From Actinomadura oligospora ATCC 43269 (GTDB lineage: Bacteria > Actinomycetota > Actinomycetes > Streptosporangiales > Streptosporangiaceae): 64,000 nucleotides of DNA. The stretch's first letter is position 1, and each line of letters starts with the position of its first letter. The translations under genes and the position numbers were made by a program. The DNA lies in assembly GCF_000518265.1 (NCBI RefSeq), contig NZ_JADG01000004.1:62001-126000 (forward strand). The letters run 5' to 3'. Shown piece after piece: positions 30,511 to 41,790 of this stretch. Under the pieces are notes generated by a model. The model had not been told where the DNA came from, made no database searches, and saw nothing but the letters and a program-made list of their open reading frames with translations.

Positions 30511-31266
30511 TCACCGACGCCGCGAGGCGGCGTCGGTCGAGGCGGTGTCGTGCGAGGGGTCGTCGTGCGAGGGGTCCTTGCTCTGTTCGCGATCCGCGCC
30601 GTCGTCGGGGTCGGCGCCGTCGTCGGGGTCGGCGCCGTCCGCGAGATCGGTGGGATCCTCGCCGCGGTCGAGGGACTTCCAGAGGGCGGACGCGTCGTCG
30701 CCGGACGCGGCCGGTTTCGCGGCCCTGCCCGTGCCGGTGCCCGTGGCGTCCTGGCCGGTCCCCGGCTTGGCGGCCTGCTCGGGACGGGCGTACCGGGCCG
30801 ACAGCCCGGGCCAGCGCGAGCCGCGCACCAGGACGATCAGCCCGGCCGTCGCGAGCAGCACGCCGCCCGCCATCGACAGGCCCCACCAGGGCTCGACATG
30901 GACGACCGGGTGCGCGCCGAGCTTCATCAGCGCGCTCTTCTCCCCCGCGACCTTCGCGACGTGCGCGGGCCGGGAGGCGGTCACCGACGTCACCACGACA
31001 CCGGCGCCGAACAGCGCGAGCAGCAGCCCGACGCCCGCGCGGATCCGGCCGGACACGGCGAACAGCGCGGCGAGCCCGGCGAGCCCGGCCCAGCCGAGCG
31101 CGGACGCGAGCTGCCCGACGTCGTGGCCGGTGAGGTGCTGGGTGAACGGCGTGATCGCGTCCTGGGCGCGGACCGTGGCCCAGCGCTGCCCGGAGGCGAG
31201 CAGGGTCAGCCCGGCCCCGGCGGCGCACACCAGCGCCGCGACGCCTCGTTCCCGCGCGGGGGTCAC
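30511..31266 (-). CDS. Trp biosynthesis-associated membrane protein (TIGR02234 type)
   Basis: 251 residues. Four membrane helices with [11 protein letters not shown] between the first two and [15 protein letters not shown] near the last, matching the actinobacterial family found beside trpE. The cytoplasmic tail (from about 175) is acidic, with exact DNA-level repeats coding for DPDDGA twice and a DPSHD repeat. Function unknown; a role in tryptophan uptake or biosynthesis is only suggested by neighbourhood. The ATG overlaps the hisI stop (31266-31263). trpE itself is missing here. Confidence 0.85.
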   Translation of the reverse strand: MTPARERGVAALVCAAGAGLTLLASGQRWATVRAQDAITPFTQHLTGHDVGQLASALGWAGLAGLAALFAVSGRIRAGVGLLLALFGAGVVVTSVTASRPAHVAKVAGEKSALMKLGAHPVVHVEPWWGLSMAGGVLLATAGLIVLVRGSRWPGLSARYARPEQAAKPGTGQDATGTGTGRAAKPAASGDDASALWKSLDRGEDPTDLADGADPDDGADPDDGADREQSKDPSHDDPSHDTASTDAASRRR

Positions 31267-31652
31267 GGCCGCTCGGCGGGCCGTTCGCCGACGACGGCGT
31301 CGAGGACGTCGGCGTCGAAGCAGGTCCGGTCGCCGGTGTGGCAGGCGGCGCCGACCTGGTCCACCTTGAGGAGGATCGCGTCACTGTCGCAGTCGAGCGC
31401 GACCGACTTGATCCACTGCTGGTGGCCGGAGCTCTCGCCCTTGACCCAGTACTCCTGGCGGCTGCGCGACCAGTAGGTGGCGCGGCCGGTGGTGAGGGTG
31501 CGGTGCAGGGCCTCGTCGTTCATCCAGGCCAGCATCAGCACCTCGCCGGTGTCGTACTGCTGGGCGATGGCGGCGACGAGCCCGTCGGCGTCACGCTTGA
31601 GCCGCGCGGCGATCTTGGGATCGAGTCGAGACTCGGAAGGGGCAGCGGACAT
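31263..31652 (-). CDS. hisI: Phosphoribosyl-AMP cyclohydrolase
   Basis: 129 residues from ATG 31652. Third step of histidine biosynthesis, opening the adenine ring of [43 protein letters not shown] and the metal site [21 protein letters not shown]...C are present; the Asp triad and three Cys bind Mg and Zn. It is coupled to the membrane protein gene downstream by ATGA. No other his gene is seen in the window. Confidence 0.96.
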   Translation of the reverse strand: MSAAPSESRLDPKIAARLKRDADGLVAAIAQQYDTGEVLMLAWMNDEALHRTLTTGRATYWSRSRQEYWVKGESSGHQQWIKSVALDCDSDAILLKVDQVGAACHTGDRTCFDADVLDAVVGERPAERP

Positions 31653-31928
31653 GCGTCCATTCTGCCGCAGGCCCCGGGCCGTCCGCGTCCAGGTCCCGCT
31701 TTCCCTCACCCTTCCTGGTCACGCCCTTGGGCGGTGGCGGGGCGGGGCGCGGCCTCGGCGTGACGAATAGCACACTGAGAGTTCGCGCCTCGAGTCGATT
31801 GCGACGCCGTTTCTCTCCGGCATGCCCGATTTCCCGTTGCGTGCCCGGAGCTTCCGACGGCATCCCGAGACTTCTGTGCGCTTGGAGGCCGATTCCCTGC
31901 GGAGCCGGGGCGCGTTCCGCACGAGGCC
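31653..31928. other. Intergenic stretch upstream of hisI
   Basis: No gene is supported. This stretch should hold the hisI promoter. Base composition drops slightly around 31760-31850 (GTGACGAATAGCACACTGAG). No hairpin or repeat was noted before the repeat array begins. Confidence 0.4.
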
Positions 31929-32068
31929 GGAGGCGTGTTCGTGCGGAACCGGGAGGCGTGTTCGGTGCGGGACCGGAAGTGTGCTCGTGCGGAACTGGGG
32001 GCGTGTTCGGTGCGGGGCAGGCGGCGTGTTCGGTGCGGAGCCGGGAGGTGTGTTCCCTGCGGAGCTGG
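31929..32068. repeat. Imperfect 22-24-nt tandem array downstream of cspA
   Basis: Six consecutive units share the pattern GGAGGCGTGTTCGGTGCGGAACCG, with changes such as GTGCTCG and TTCCCTG. The array lies between the hisI upstream region and the 3' end of the cold-shock gene (32157), about 90 nt past its stop. Unit length varies, so it is not a coding repeat. No spacers, so not CRISPR. Confidence 0.85.
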
Positions 32069-32156
32069 AGGCGGCGCGGCGGGGGCGAGGAGGGCCGGAC
32101 GCAGCGCAGCCCGCGTTCCGGAAGGGAAACGCGGGCTGCGCGGACGACTACGGGTG

Positions 32157-32363
32157 TTACAGGGGGACGACCTGGTCGGCCTGCGGACCCCGGTTACCCT
32201 GCGTCACCTCGAACTGGACGCGCTGGTTCTCGTCCAGCGTGCGGTACCCGGAGGACTGAATCGCCGAGTAGTGCACGAAGACGTCGGGGCCACCGCCGTC
32301 GACGGCGATGAAGCCGAAGCCCTTCTCGGCGTTGAACCACTTCACGGTGCCCTGCTGGGGCAT
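32157..32363 (-). CDS. Cold-shock domain protein (CspA family)
   Basis: 68 residues from ATG 32363 with GGAGAAAG upstream. One OB-fold cold-shock domain: [20 protein letters not shown] contains RNP1 (KGFGFI) and [10 protein letters not shown] contains RNP2. It binds single-stranded RNA/DNA as an RNA chaperone. TTGCAG (32522-32517) is a possible -35 about 150 nt upstream, which would give a long untranslated leader as in other csp genes. A 23-nt tandem array follows its stop. Confidence 0.95.
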   Translation of the reverse strand: MPQQGTVKWFNAEKGFGFIAVDGGGPDVFVHYSAIQSSGYRTLDENQRVQFEVTQGNRGPQADQVVPL

Positions 32364-33177
32364 GTCTTTCTCCTTGCGGCAAAACGTGGGCCCACACCTC
32401 GCGAGCCCAGCGCGGCTGCTAGCGGAACGCCCTCGCCCCCCGGGAGGTCCCGCAGAAGCCAAAACGCCCGCTGCCATCAGTCCGCGGGCGTCCGTACAAA
32501 CGATCGAGAACCACGACTGCAACCGACTGGACCACCGTATCACCGGATCCGCGTAAAACGCAGGAGCCACAACCTTTCGATCGCCGCCCCGAGCGGGGCC
32601 GCACCGTGCGACTCATCGGGCGAACACCTGACGGACATCCGCCCATCCGAGTTCGGTGCTTGTTCGGTGCCGGGGAGAACGCGGATTGTCGCTGGCCAAC
32701 GAGGAGATTCACGCGATTCCGGACGGACGGGGCACTGTCCGGGCGCCCTCTGGAAGGGAGCCGGGAAGCGGCTTGCCAAGGGGACTCGCCGAATCGTAAA
32801 CACCGAAAAGTTCCGCCGAGAGCGGAGCGGACGGTACCGGAACCACGATGCGGACGGCCCGGTACCCCGAAAGCGACCGGGTGGTCAGGTTCCACAGGGG
32901 CCCGGCGCGGGGCCGCGGGGCCCGACCGGCCCGGCGTACTAGGAGATACCGAACCTCTGGAACCTCTGGAACCTCCCGAGCCACAGCGGCTCCGCGACCC
33001 GATATCGGCGGATCCACTCGAAGCGGTTCCGGCGGGGTCGCCGCCCGTCCGTCCGGACCGTCCGACTGGGGTGCGCACGAGGAAGGGCCGGAGCGCCGGG
33101 AACCTGTCTCCGATGGAACATTTTTAAGGACATAGCGGGCAATTTTTATGCGTTGACGACGAGTTCCCGCCATGGGC
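32364..33177. other. Gene-poor stretch with csp leader and short repeats
   Basis: The first 150 bases are the probable 5' leader of the cold-shock gene. Beyond this no open frame resembles a protein family on either strand. A 9-nt tandem repeat, GAACCTCTG twice plus GAACCTCC, lies at 32951-32976. Around 33115-33160 the base composition falls sharply (ATTTTTAAGG, CAATTTTTATGCG), unlike flanking DNA. This looks like non-coding or decayed sequence, possibly of foreign origin. Confidence 0.55.
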
Positions 33178-33282
33178 GCGCATGCCGAGGGCCTCTCCTT
33201 CGAGGCGTGCACGGCGGATGTCCTCACGGTGAACAAAGAAGTCGGCGGCGCTCGCCATTCTGTCGACGTCAAGAAGAGCGTC
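33178..33282 (-). pseudogene. Fragment of a TIGR03085-like (DinB-fold) gene
   Basis: In one minus-strand frame 35 residues read DALLDVDRMASAADFFVHREDIRRA and on to ALGMR, closely recalling the conserved middle of actinobacterial TIGR03085 metal-binding proteins, where EFFVHHEDVRRA carries the metal ligands. The sequence before and after has no family likeness and a stop follows at 33124. I read it as the remnant of a degraded gene. The match is from memory and short. Confidence 0.35.
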
Positions 33283-33683
33283 CGAAGGCCGACTCGGCCG
33301 CCGCCCCGATTCCCCCTCCGTCACTTCACCGAACAACCCGCCGCGGGCCACCGCCGAACGTGGACCTTCTCGGCATGGCCGCCGGGGCGTCCCACCCCGA
33401 GCGCCGGGGCCCGTCGCGCCGTCCCCCCGGACGACCCGGACCCCGCACGTCAAACCCCGCAAAGCAGGACGAGCCGTCCACCCTAGGCCCCCAGGGCGCC
33501 CGACGCCTCCGCAGCCCCTGCTGGGTGGGCGTTCGCGAGGCGCGAGGGGCCTTCACGGCGGCCTCCGGAACGGCCGTCCGGGGCCCTGGCGAGGCGGCCC
33601 GGGTGATCAAGCCGGGAATACCCGATACGCCCGGATGGTAGGGATAGTCGCGCCCCACAACCCTCCGGACCCAAGGAGCCCTC
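33283..33683. other. Upstream region of the ABC exporter operon
   Basis: No gene is supported. It should hold the exporter promoter; GGGATAGTCG at 33641-33650 offers a -10-like GATAGT about 35 nt before the start codon. No repeats or strong hairpins were noted. Confidence 0.4.
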
Positions 33684-35992
<2,309 letters not shown>

Positions 35993-35996
<4 letters not shown>

Positions 35997-37777
35997 CGGC
36001 GCTGAGTGAGTCCGCCGCGCGCGAGAGCGCGCTGAGCACGTTGCGGCGGGGGCTGCGGATCAGTCCCGAGTTCCGCGCCGGGCTGGCCGGGACGCTGCTG
36101 CTGGCGCTGGTCGCGACGGCGGGCCGGATCGTGGTCCCGGTCGCGGTGCAGCAGGTGATCGACAAGGGGCTCGGGAAGAACGGCGCGCACCCGGACCTGC
36201 CGTTCATCCGGACGGCGGTGGCGCTGTGCGCGGTCGGCGTCCTGATGACGGCCGTCAGCGCGTACCTGATGAACGTCCGGCTGTACCGGAGCAGCGAGAC
36301 GGGGCTGGCGGCGCTGCGGGTGAAGGCGTTCCGGCACGTCCACGACCTGTCGATGCTGACGCAGAGCGGGGAGCGGCGCGGCGCCCTGGTGTCCCGGGTC
36401 ACCGGCGACGTCGACCAGATCAGCCAGTTCATGCAGTTCGGCGGGCTGATGATCATCGTGTCGGCGGGGCAGCTGGTGGTGGCGAGCCTGCTGATGGCGG
36501 TCTACTCCTGGCCGCTGATGCTGATGGTGTGGGTGTCGTTCGTGCCGCTGGCGTGGGCGCTGCGCCGCTTCCAGCGGATGATCTCCGGCGCGTACACCAA
36601 GGTGCGGGAGCGCACCGGGGACCTGCTGTCGGTGGTCAGCGAGAGCGTGGTCGGCGCCGCGGTGATCCGCGCGTACGGCGCGGAGGAGCGCACCGCCCGC
36701 CGGGTGGACGAGACGGTCGACGCGACCCGGTCGGCGCAGACGCGCGCGCAGGGGCTGATCGCGATGACGTTCCCGTCCAGCGAGCTGGTCGCGGCGCTCG
36801 CGACGTCCGCCGTGGTGGTGTGCGGGACGCTGCTCGGCCTCGGCGGGCACCTGACCGCGGGCGAGCTGATCGCGTTCCTGTTCCTGGTGACGCTGTTCGT
36901 GTCGCCGATGCAGACCGCGACGGAGGTCCTGAACGACGCGCAGAACGCGATCGCGGGCTGGCGGCGGGTGCTGTCGGTGCTGGACACCGAGCCGGACGTC
37001 GCCGACCCGGGCGCGGACGGCGAGACGCTGCCCCGCGGCCCGATCGAGGTCGAGTTCGAGGGGGTCGGGTTCGCCTATCCGGGCGGGCCGCCCGTCCTGC
37101 ACGGTGTGGACGCGCGGATCGCGCCGCGCTCGCGGATCGCGATCGTCGGCGAGACCGGGTCGGGCAAGACCACGTTCGCCAAGCTGCTGACCCGGCTGAT
37201 GGACCCGGTCGAGGGCGAGGTCCGGGTGGACGGGGTGCCGCTGCGCCGCGTCCGGTTCTCCTCGCTGCGGGAGCGGATCGTGATGGTGCCGCAGGACGGG
37301 TTCCTGTTCGACGCGTCGCTGGCCGACAACATCCGGTACGGGCGCGCGGACGCCTCGGACGCCGACCTGCGGCTCGCGCTCACCGAGCTGGGCCTTGCGG
37401 ACTGGCTGGACGGCCTGCCGCAGGGCCTGGCGACGCCGGTCGGGCAGCGCGGCGAGTCCCTGTCGGCGGGTGAGCGGCAGCTGGTCGCGCTGGCCCGCGC
37501 CTACATCGCCGACCCCGACCTGCTGGTGCTGGACGAGGCGACCTCGGCGGTGGACCCGGCGACCGAGGTCCGCATCCAGCGCGCCCTGGACGGTGTGACC
37601 CGCGGCCGGACGGCCGTGTCGATCGCGCACCGGCTGTCCACGGCCGAGGCGGCGGACGAGGTGATCGTGTTCGACCAGGGGCGGATCGTCCAGCGCGGGC
37701 CCGCGTCCGAGCTGGTCAAGGTGCCCGGCGTGTACGCCGACCTGCACGCCTCCTGGGTGGCCCAACGCAAGATCTGA
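35993..37777 (+). CDS. ABC exporter half-transporter, catalytic-site subunit
   Basis: 594 residues, standard half-transporter length. Six membrane helices occupy about 30-330, with GERRGALVSRVTGDVDQIS in the first cytoplasmic loop. The nucleotide domain has IVGETGSGKTTFAKL (Walker A), MVPQDGFLFD (Q loop), LSAGERQLVALARA (non-canonical signature), LLVLDEATSAVDP (Walker B with catalytic Glu) and SIAHRLST (switch His). Its Walker site pairs with the canonical signature of the first subunit to make the active site. This complementary pattern is that of heterodimeric exporters such as BmrCD and TM287/288. Starts within the preceding stop (ATGA). Confidence 0.95.
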
Positions 37778-37793
37778 CCCGGCCCCGCCCCCT

Positions 37794-37818
37794 GCGAGCG
37801 TCTTGTGAGATTGCTCGC
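37794..37818 (+). terminator. Possible hairpin after the ABC exporter operon
   Basis: GCGAGC (37794-37799) and GCTCGC (37813-37818) can pair around a 13-nt loop, 17 nt beyond the stop. The stem is short and has no U tract, so it is only a weak terminator candidate. Confidence 0.35.
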
Positions 37819-37971
37819 GGGGGTGGTCGGCGTGCGGGTGGCCGGGGGGCGTGTCGTGGGTGCTCGGGGCCCGTCCGGCAGGGGGTTCGGGCGGTGGCGG
37901 GTGGGGTACGGACGGGTCGCGAGCCGGGAAAGCACTTGCCCGATATCTGGTCGAGTGCGCATTCTGCTGGG

Positions 37972-39285
37972 GTGAACAACGAGGTCGTGGTGGAATCGGC
38001 GGGCACGCTGCACGGGCAGCTCCAGCGTGGACTCGGCAGGGCTGCGCGCCGTGCCGCCGACCGGCGTGGCGCCGGCGAGTACGTGTACGACTGTCTCCGG
38101 CGGGATCCCCGATGGGACCGGCGGTCCGAGTCACGCGGCCTGTACTACGCCCGGTTGATGGTGGATCTGGAGCTTCCGGTCGGTCCGGTCGCCGACCATC
38201 TGTTCGACCCGGCCGACCTGCTGGAGGAGGACGCCCGGTCGACCGGCCTGCGGGTCGGGCTGGCGCTGGAGACGCTCGCGGACCTGGTGCGGCTGAGCCG
38301 CCGGGAGGCCGCCGAGCCGCTGCGCCGGTACGCCGACGAGGGCGCGCACTGGTTCGAGGCGCTGAACCTGCTCGTCGGCCTGCGGGACCCGGCGCTGACC
38401 TGGGACCTGGACGATCTGGTGGACGGCCGCTGCGACGACCAGGACCTGGCGCATCTGGTCTGGGACGTGGGCAACCCCGTCCTGGAGATGTGGGCGGCGC
38501 GGAAGCCCCGCGTCGCGGCGGCGCTCGCGAAGCAGCGTGAGCAGAAGGCGCGGCGTCCTGTGGGACGAATGCGGGGCCCACGGGACCGTTTCGCGCGCGC
38601 GGGAGGGGCCGCCGGGGCGGGCGGCGGTGAAGGCGGGCCCTCCGACACCGAGTTGGTCGAGTTGGCCCGTCAGGGCGACGACACGGCCGTCGCGGCCCTG
38701 TTCGAGCTGGGCCGCAGGCGCGTGCCCGCGTTGCTGGACCTGGCCGAGGAACTGCTGCCGCAGCGCAAGCCGCGCTGGATCGGCGCCGTGGGAAGGGCCG
38801 TCGAGTTCTACGGTCCCGAGGCGCTTCCTCGTGCGCGCGTGTGGGCGGCGTCCCCTGGTCCGTGCGCGTATGTCGGCCTCCGCATGATCGCCAACCACGG
38901 CACACGCCAGGACATCCCCCTGCTCATGGACGAGCTGACCGACGCGCTCGACCGGGACGACTGGGGCGCGGCGGCCGAGCCCGTGGAGGGTCTCGGCAGG
39001 CTCCGCGCCGGTCAGGCCGTCCCGCTGCTGAAGTCCGCCTGGACCGACTCCGAGTACGCCTTCCTCCGCCGCCGCATCCTGACCGCGCTGATCCGCACCG
39101 CGCCGCACACCGCCGAGTCCTACACCGTCGAGGGCCTGTGGGACTGCGAGGAACCCGTCCGGCGGACGGCGGCGGAGTTCGCGCCGATCACCGAGGAGAC
39201 CCGGACGCGGCTGCAGCGCCTGGCGCACGACGTCCCCGAGAGTCCCGAGGTGCGCGCGCCCGCCGCCGCCCGCCTCGCCCACTGA
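37972..39285 (+). CDS. HEAT-like helical-repeat protein of unknown function
   Basis: 437 residues from GTG 37972 (an upstream in-frame ATG at 37894 adds an unconserved stretch). Entirely soluble and rich in paired helices. The N-terminal half (VYDCLRRDPRWDRR, LYYARLMVDLELP) is followed by a basic Gly-rich linker near 195-225. The C-terminal half has armadillo/HEAT-like units: TAVAALFELGRRRVPALLDLAEELL, EPVEGLGRLRAGQAVPLLKSAW, RRRILTALIRTAPHTAESY. Proteins of this type are scaffolds. No catalytic motif is seen; stands alone between the exporter and the winged-helix gene. Confidence 0.75.
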   Translation: MNNEVVVESAGTLHGQLQRGLGRAARRAADRRGAGEYVYDCLRRDPRWDRRSESRGLYYARLMVDLELPVGPVADHLFDPADLLEEDARSTGLRVGLALETLADLVRLSRREAAEPLRRYADEGAHWFEALNLLVGLRDPALTWDLDDLVDGRCDDQDLAHLVWDVGNPVLEMWAARKPRVAAALAKQREQKARRPVGRMRGPRDRFARAGGAAGAGGGEGGPSDTELVELARQGDDTAVAALFELGRRRVPALLDLAEELLPQRKPRWIGAVGRAVEFYGPEALPRARVWAASPGPCAYVGLRMIANHGTRQDIPLLMDELTDALDRDDWGAAAEPVEGLGRLRAGQAVPLLKSAWTDSEYAFLRRRILTALIRTAPHTAESYTVEGLWDCEEPVRRTAAEFAPITEETRTRLQRLAHDVPESPEVRAPAAARLAH

Positions 39286-39349
39286 ACCGCTCCCAGGGTC
39301 CTCGCGCGTGATCGGGACGCGCGCGGAGCGGCGCGACTAGACTTCGCTC

Positions 39350-40519
39350 ATGCGTTCGATCAGCACCGCCGAGCGGCGGGCCCGGCTCGGCATCCGGCAC
39401 CGGCTCGCCGCCGGGGTCCGCACCGAGGACCCCCTGGCGGTCGCGCGGTCCCTGACCGCGCTGCACGCGACCGACCCGGCGACGGTGTTCCTGCAGGTCG
39501 CGGCACGTAGCCGCACCGCCGAACCGGGTCATGTCGAGAAGGCGCTCTACGACGACCGGACGCTGCTGCGGCTCCTGGCGATGCGCCGGACGATGTTCGT
39601 CGTCCCGACCGACTTCCTTCCGGCGCTGCAGGCGGCCGTCGGCGACCAGCTGGCCGTCAAGCAGCGCGGACGGTACAGCAAGCTCATGGCGGACGCGGGC
39701 CTCGGCGACGGCGACCTTCCCGGCTGGCTCCGCGACGTCGAGGAGTCGACGCACCGGGCGCTGCTCGAGCTCGGGGCCGCGACCGGCGCGCAGCTCAGCG
39801 CCGCCGAACCGCGGCTGCGCTCGCAGGTCCTGATGGCCCCCGGCAAGTCCTACGAGAGCAGGACCGCCATCACGACGTGGGTGCTGGTCACGCTCGGCTG
39901 CGAGGGACGGATCGTCCGGGGCCGTCCGAACGGGTCGTGGGTCAGCAGCCAGTACGTCTGGTCGCCGGTCGAGACGTGGCTGCCCGGCGGCGTGCCGTCC
40001 CTGCCGGTGGACGAGGCGCGCGCCGAGGTCGTCCGCCGCTACCTGCGCACGTTCGGCCCGGCGACCACCCTCGACGTCAAATGGTGGACGGGCTGGACCG
40101 TGGGCGAGGTGAAGAAGGCCCTCGCCGGGCTCGACACGGCCGAGACCGACGCGGGGCTCGTCCTCGCCGACGACCTCGAGCCGGTGGCCGCGCCCGAGCC
40201 GTGGGCGGCGCTGCTGCCCGCCCTCGACGCCACGCCGATGGGCTGGAAGGAACGCGACTTCTACCTCGATCCCGGACACGTCCCGGCGCTGTTCGACCGC
40301 AACGGCAACATCGGCCCCACGGTCTGGTGGGACGGGCGGATCGTCGGCGGCTGGGGCCAGGACGCGGACGGCGCGGTCGTCTTCCGGCTCCTCGAGGACG
40401 CCGGTTCGGACGCGAACACCGCCGTCGCCGCCGAGGCCGAACGAATGTCCACGTTCCTCAACGGCGTCCGCATCACCCCGAGATTCCGAACCCCCCTGGA
40501 ACGCGAACTGTCATCGTGA
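39350..40519 (+). CDS. Winged-helix DNA-binding protein (HTH_42, AlkZ/YcaQ-like)
   Basis: 389 residues. It opens with ISTAERRARLGIRHRLA and SLTALHATDPATVFLQVAARS, followed by LLRLLAMRRTMFVVPTDFLP, all typical of the PF06224 family of tandem winged helices. FLPALQ to WLPGGVPSLPVDEARAEVVRRYL, FGPATTLDVKWWTGW and DRNGNIGPTVWWDGRIVGGW complete the family pattern. Streptomyces AlkZ and E. coli YcaQ of this family are DNA glycosylases that unhook alkylation and crosslink damage, but their Q-x-Q/Q-x-D motif is not evident here, so glycosylase activity is not assured. Confidence 0.88.
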   Translation: MRSISTAERRARLGIRHRLAAGVRTEDPLAVARSLTALHATDPATVFLQVAARSRTAEPGHVEKALYDDRTLLRLLAMRRTMFVVPTDFLPALQAAVGDQLAVKQRGRYSKLMADAGLGDGDLPGWLRDVEESTHRALLELGAATGAQLSAAEPRLRSQVLMAPGKSYESRTAITTWVLVTLGCEGRIVRGRPNGSWVSSQYVWSPVETWLPGGVPSLPVDEARAEVVRRYLRTFGPATTLDVKWWTGWTVGEVKKALAGLDTAETDAGLVLADDLEPVAAPEPWAALLPALDATPMGWKERDFYLDPGHVPALFDRNGNIGPTVWWDGRIVGGWGQDADGAVVFRLLEDAGSDANTAVAAEAERMSTFLNGVRITPRFRTPLERELSS

Positions 40520-40527
40520 AGCTCGCG

Positions 40528-40594
40528 GGCGTCCGCGGGGAGCGTGTGTCCGCGGGGAGCGTGTGTCGGCGGAGAGCGTGTGTCGGCGGAGAGT
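40528..40594. repeat. 17-nt tandem array between convergent genes
   Basis: Four units of about 17 nt (GTGTGTCGGCGGAGAGC and near variants) start nine bases after the stop of the winged-helix gene and end 38 bases before the stop of the convergent CU044_5270-like gene. The first unit is shorter. No coding role is likely. Confidence 0.85.
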
Positions 40595-40631
40595 GCGTCC
40601 GTCCGGCGCGGAGTTCGCGTGGGGATGGGCG

Positions 40632-41693
40632 TCAGGGTTCGTCTCGTCCGGTGGGGGGCGTCCAGTGGTCGTGCGGGCGGCTCCGGGCGCGACCGTTCGC
40701 CCATCCCGCCTGCCGGACGATCTCGTACCGCCACAGGTCTCCCGGACGCAGGTTCGCGTTGCGGGTGCCCGGGGTCACGACGACGTCCTGACCAGCGGCG
40801 AGTCGTCCGTCGGCCGGGTCGATGAGCAGTTCCGAGTCGATCGTCCCGTTCTCGGGCGTCGCCCTCCGGAGCGCGACGCCCTGGAGCCGCCGTCCGGTCG
40901 CGTCGGCCGCCGTGACGGCGCGGACGCCGCGCAGGCTGGCGAGGAGACGATAGGTGGCGACGCGGACGTCGTCGTCGACCGGAACGTCCACGAGCAGGAC
41001 TGAAGCGCCGCTGTACAGGTACTCGTCGGTGCTCCGGATGCGCTCGTGCCCGCTCCGCGCCGCGTGGTTGAGCAGCGCCGCCCGCAGTTCCGCCGGGTCG
41101 GCGGGGAGGCGGCGCGCCTCGTCGACGCCGAAGTCGAGCGCGGACCCGCCGCCCGCCATGCCCGGTCCGGGGGAACGGGCCGGTTCCCCGGTGTGCAGGG
41201 CGCCGGAGCCGGGCTCGCCGTCCGCCTTCCACTCGGCCTCGTCGGCCGGGCTCGCCGGACGCACGGTGACCTGGTCGTCCGACCATTCCGAACTCCGCAC
41301 CCGGTCCTTCCGCCGGACCGGTCTCCCCTGGCCGTCCCGCGCCGGGAGGGGCTCGTCGGCCGAGGCGAGGAGGTGGGTGTCCTGCTCGACCCGCACGGCG
41401 TACTTCACACCGGGGCGGCCGGGTGAGCGGACGACGACGGTCTCGCCGACGGACGACCTCCGGTACCAGAGGTCCCCCTTGCCGGAGGTCTTGGCCATGC
41501 CGTCGGCGGCGGCGAGGAGGAGCCGCGCCGCGTCACTCCTCTGGTACTCGACGGGCTCGACCTCGTAGTGGCGGGGCGCGTCTCGGAACATCCCCGTGAA
41601 CTGGGACAACGCCGTCACGCCGGTCGCCACGACGACTCCGAGGAGGAGCAGGGACCCTGCTCGGCGCGGCGTCGCGTCCTGCGACCTGGTCAT
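40632..41693 (-). CDS. CU044_5270-like membrane protein, truncated paralogue fused to a leader ORF
   Basis: 353 residues from ATG 41693 (AAGGAG seven bases upstream). One membrane helix (about 13-32) is followed by an exported domain with DLWYRRSSVGETVVVRSPGRPG, RLPADPAELRAALLNH, LLASLRGVRAVTAADATGRRLQGV and NANLRPGDLWRYEIVRQAGW. These match the upstream gene almost block by block. The cytoplasmic region of about 50 residues that precedes the helix in the paralogue is missing. Instead the first 11 codons (MTRSQDATPRR) copy the small ORF in front of the sigma gene (MTRPQNVTPHR). It thus lacks the likely sigma-binding part. Confidence 0.82.
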   Translation of the reverse strand: MTRSQDATPRRAGSLLLLGVVVATGVTALSQFTGMFRDAPRHYEVEPVEYQRSDAARLLLAAADGMAKTSGKGDLWYRRSSVGETVVVRSPGRPGVKYAVRVEQDTHLLASADEPLPARDGQGRPVRRKDRVRSSEWSDDQVTVRPASPADEAEWKADGEPGSGALHTGEPARSPGPGMAGGGSALDFGVDEARRLPADPAELRAALLNHAARSGHERIRSTDEYLYSGASVLLVDVPVDDDVRVATYRLLASLRGVRAVTAADATGRRLQGVALRRATPENGTIDSELLIDPADGRLAAGQDVVVTPGTRNANLRPGDLWRYEIVRQAGWANGRARSRPHDHWTPPTGRDEP

Positions 41694-41758
41694 CGCGGCT
41701 CCTTCGCTGGGGGCGGGGGCTGACACTCCCTGTTGCCCGCACCCCGCCCGACCCTTCG
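41662..41758. repeat. Second copy of the sigma-gene leader region
   Basis: About 97 bases here align with 43568-43670: both contain the ribosome site GAAGGAGCCGCG, ATGACCAGG, GGGGGCTGACACT-type sequence and GTTTGCCCGC/GTTGCCCGC with CCCGCCC. One copy fronts the sigma gene and the other the truncated CU044_5270 gene. This indicates a past tandem duplication of the operon start. Confidence 0.85.
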
Positions 41759-41790
41759 CAGGAACACCGCCGCCCCCGCGCGGACGGACG

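Noticed and set aside
31830-32100. Cys/Arg/Gly-rich coding frames over the repeat array
   Set aside because: They arise from translating the repeats in three frames; unit length is not a multiple of three and there is no ribosome site.
32419-33078. Long minus-strand Ser/Arg/Gly-rich open frame
   Set aside because: Composition is that of random GC-rich DNA with no family motif; codon positions lack the G/C third-base pattern of real genes here.
39350-40519. Naming the winged-helix gene alkZ
   Set aside because: Family likeness is clear, but the catalytic Q-x-Q or Q-x-D motif of AlkZ/YcaQ was not found, so a glycosylase name is not justified.
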